From contig MU624857.1 of NCBI GenBank assembly GCA_025349905.2, forward strand, positions 1 through 20,206: 20,206 nucleotides of DNA, written 5' to 3'. The translations under genes and the position numbers were made by a program. Every line of letters starts with the position of its first letter. The first letter of the stretch is position 1. The stretch comes from Blastocladiella britannica (taxonomy: Eukaryota > Blastocladiomycota > Blastocladiomycetes > Blastocladiales > Blastocladiaceae). The notes under the pieces were generated by a model that ran no database searches, was not told the DNA's origin, and saw nothing but the letters and a program-made list of their open reading frames with translations. Positions 19,178 to 20,206 of the stretch are shown in pieces.

Positions 19178-19354
19178 TATTGAAGAATACGCCACTCGAT
19201 GGTTTAAGCGGTCCTCGTCCACGCTACCACTGCCCTCTCTCGCAGCGCTACAAAAAAATTCTTGGATTCTATAGACACCACATTCCTACACTTAATCGAC
19301 TGGGGACCTTACTCCAGGCAGATATACAGACCAACAATCCCTTTAAATATTATA
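19178..19354 (+). promoter_or_regulatory. Spacer before the metalloprotease gene
   Basis: This 177-bp region holds the 3' end of receptor 2 and the upstream region of the next gene. A TTTAAATAT stretch (19342-19350) lies only 5 bp before the ATG, too close for a normal TATA box for that start. A second weak AT element (GATATACAG) is near 19321. No other signal was seen. Confidence 0.25.
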
Positions 19355-20206
19355 ATGCGACAGCAGCGCACCCTCGGCGGCGCCGCCCTCGTTCTCTTGG
19401 CCCTGCACTGCTTTACATTCGTGGTTGCGACCGCAGCATCTCCAGCCCGTGGTGTGCGCTTTGACTCGTCCCAGACTGCGGCCGGGGCAGTGGCGTGGGC
19501 ACCTGCGGGCTCGGCTATGGCGGACCCTTTGGCCTCCCGATTTGGTATTTCCCGAGCCAGCTCTGGCAGTGGCGCTCGACTGGCAACCGACGGCGCCGCC
19601 CCACCGCTGACGGCTCGAGCGGGCGCGTTCCAGTTCTCCCTGACGTGCGCGGACGTGGATGCGGCGCGGTGCGCCAAGATGCTGGGCACGCTGCAGACTG
19701 CCGGGACCGTGTACTCTGCGCTGCTGAACCTGACGCAGCCGGTGGTAGTGGCCGCATCGTACATGTCGTTTTGTGCGCACCCGCCGTCGGGGCCCACACA
19801 GCAGTTTGGTGGGTCGGGGATCACCACGTCGGGGTGCCCCGCGCGGCTCAAGAACGCGCTCGGGTCGGCGTTCCCGACATCGCAGTGGAACTTGTTTGGC
19901 ATCGATGGCGTTGACCCAGAGTACACGTACCCGCAGGCGCTCGCTAAGCAGCTGGCGGTCGAGCCGCTGAGTTGGACGGGATCGGACGTCACCGCACAGT
20001 TTAACGTGGACGCTGACCTGTGGTTTGAGGTATTCTCGTCCATTTACTATGTTGCAGGGAATGCTCGCTCACCCCCAGCGTTGTGTTTTTTTTTTTTCAT
20101 AGGGCGACCCGGCCATCAAGGCCACACAAACCGACTCGCTCTACGTGGTCGTTCACGAAATGCTTCACGGACTTGGTGCGTCATTGTCCATTTGATTGAA
20201 GGAGGA
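19355..20206 (+). CDS. Secreted zinc metalloprotease with HExxHGLG motif (3' end outside window)
   Basis: Exon 1 is 19355-20029 (225 codons), exon 2 is 20103-20175, and a third exon lies beyond the window after a GTGCGT donor at 20176. Reading through that donor meets a stop within six codons, so splicing is likely. The N-terminus is a signal peptide (LGGAALVLLALHCFTFVVATA, about residues 7-27). Cys-containing segments (LTCADVDAARC, YMSFCAHPP, TSGCPARL) suggest extracellular disulfides. YPQALAKQL, SDVTAQFNVDADLWFEGDPAIKA and the zinc motif HEMLHGLG (His243, Glu244, His247) resemble a family of secreted fungal proteins with HELLHGLGF-type motifs. HExxHGLG fits the start of the metzincin consensus, but the third ligand would lie past the edge. 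Zinc peptidase activity is expected from the motif; the substrate is unknown. Confidence 0.75.
   Translation, partial: MRQQRTLGGAALVLLALHCFTFVVATAASPARGVRFDSSQTAAGAVAWAPAGSAMADPLASRFGISRASSGSGARLATDGAAPPLTARAGAFQFSLTCADVDAARCAKMLGTLQTAGTVYSALLNLTQPVVVAASYMSFCAHPPSGPTQQFGGSGITTSGCPARLKNALGSAFPTSQWNLFGIDGVDPEYTYPQALAKQLAVEPLSWTGSDVTAQFNVDADLWFEVFSSIYYVAGNARSPPALCFFFFIGRPGHQGHTNRLALRGRSRNASRTWCVIVHLIEGG

Noticed and set aside
19309..20043. 244-codon minus-strand open frame over the metalloprotease exon
   Set aside because: The plus strand has a signal peptide, the HExxH motif and correct splicing, so the antisense frame is a by-product of GC-rich codon third positions.
1..20206. tRNA, rRNA, CRISPR, transposon or prophage elements
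   Set aside because: I saw no tRNA-like cloverleaf, no regular direct repeats with spacers, no transposase, reverse transcriptase or integrase motifs and no terminal repeats. Poly-A and poly-T tracts lie in introns and UTRs.

Overview
The window is nuclear DNA from a eukaryote with GC-rich exons and many short introns. I placed 44 complete introns, all of roughly 55-85 bp. Most have branch-like CTGAC/CTAAC/TTAAC motifs and a terminal AG. Genes lie on both strands with gaps of only 46-353 bp, and some divergent or convergent pairs nearly touch. This compactness, the short AT-rich introns, an animal-type histidine ammonia-lyase and GABA-B-like class C receptors suggest an early-diverging zoosporic fungus. 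Blastocladiomycota or a chytrid relative is my best guess, but it is inference. No tRNA, rRNA, CRISPR array or transposon was recognised.

Left part (1-7059). The window opens with the last exon of an unrecognised plus-strand gene. Two minus-strand genes follow: a GNAT-fold acetyltransferase (440-1054) and an ADCK1/Mcp2-type mitochondrial UbiB kinase-like protein (1263-3203). A 353-bp divergent spacer separates the latter from an ALDH8A1-type 2-aminomuconate semialdehyde dehydrogenase (3557-5204, plus), an enzyme of tryptophan/kynurenine catabolism. This gene converges with ARP4 (5272-7059, minus), the actin-related subunit of chromatin complexes.

Middle (7060-11836). ARP4 and ORC4 (7106-8701, plus) diverge from only 46 bp between their start codons. 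That spacer carries a near-symmetrical 9-bp inverted repeat. ORC4 is followed by histidine ammonia-lyase (8887-10790, plus) and by an unrecognised minus-strand gene (11004-11836) containing nine 15-bp repeat units.

Right part (12017-20206). Two tandem plus-strand paralogues (948 and 906 aa by my splice models) each encode a GABA-B-like extracellular ligand-binding domain, seven membrane helices and a C-terminal PH domain. I regard these as the most interesting genes in the window. The last gene is a secreted zinc metalloprotease with an HExxHGLG motif, cut by the window edge.

All multi-exon models were built by eye from splice signals, reading phase and remembered family sequences. Every summed CDS is a multiple of three and ends in a stop, which supports the models. 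Transcript evidence was not available.
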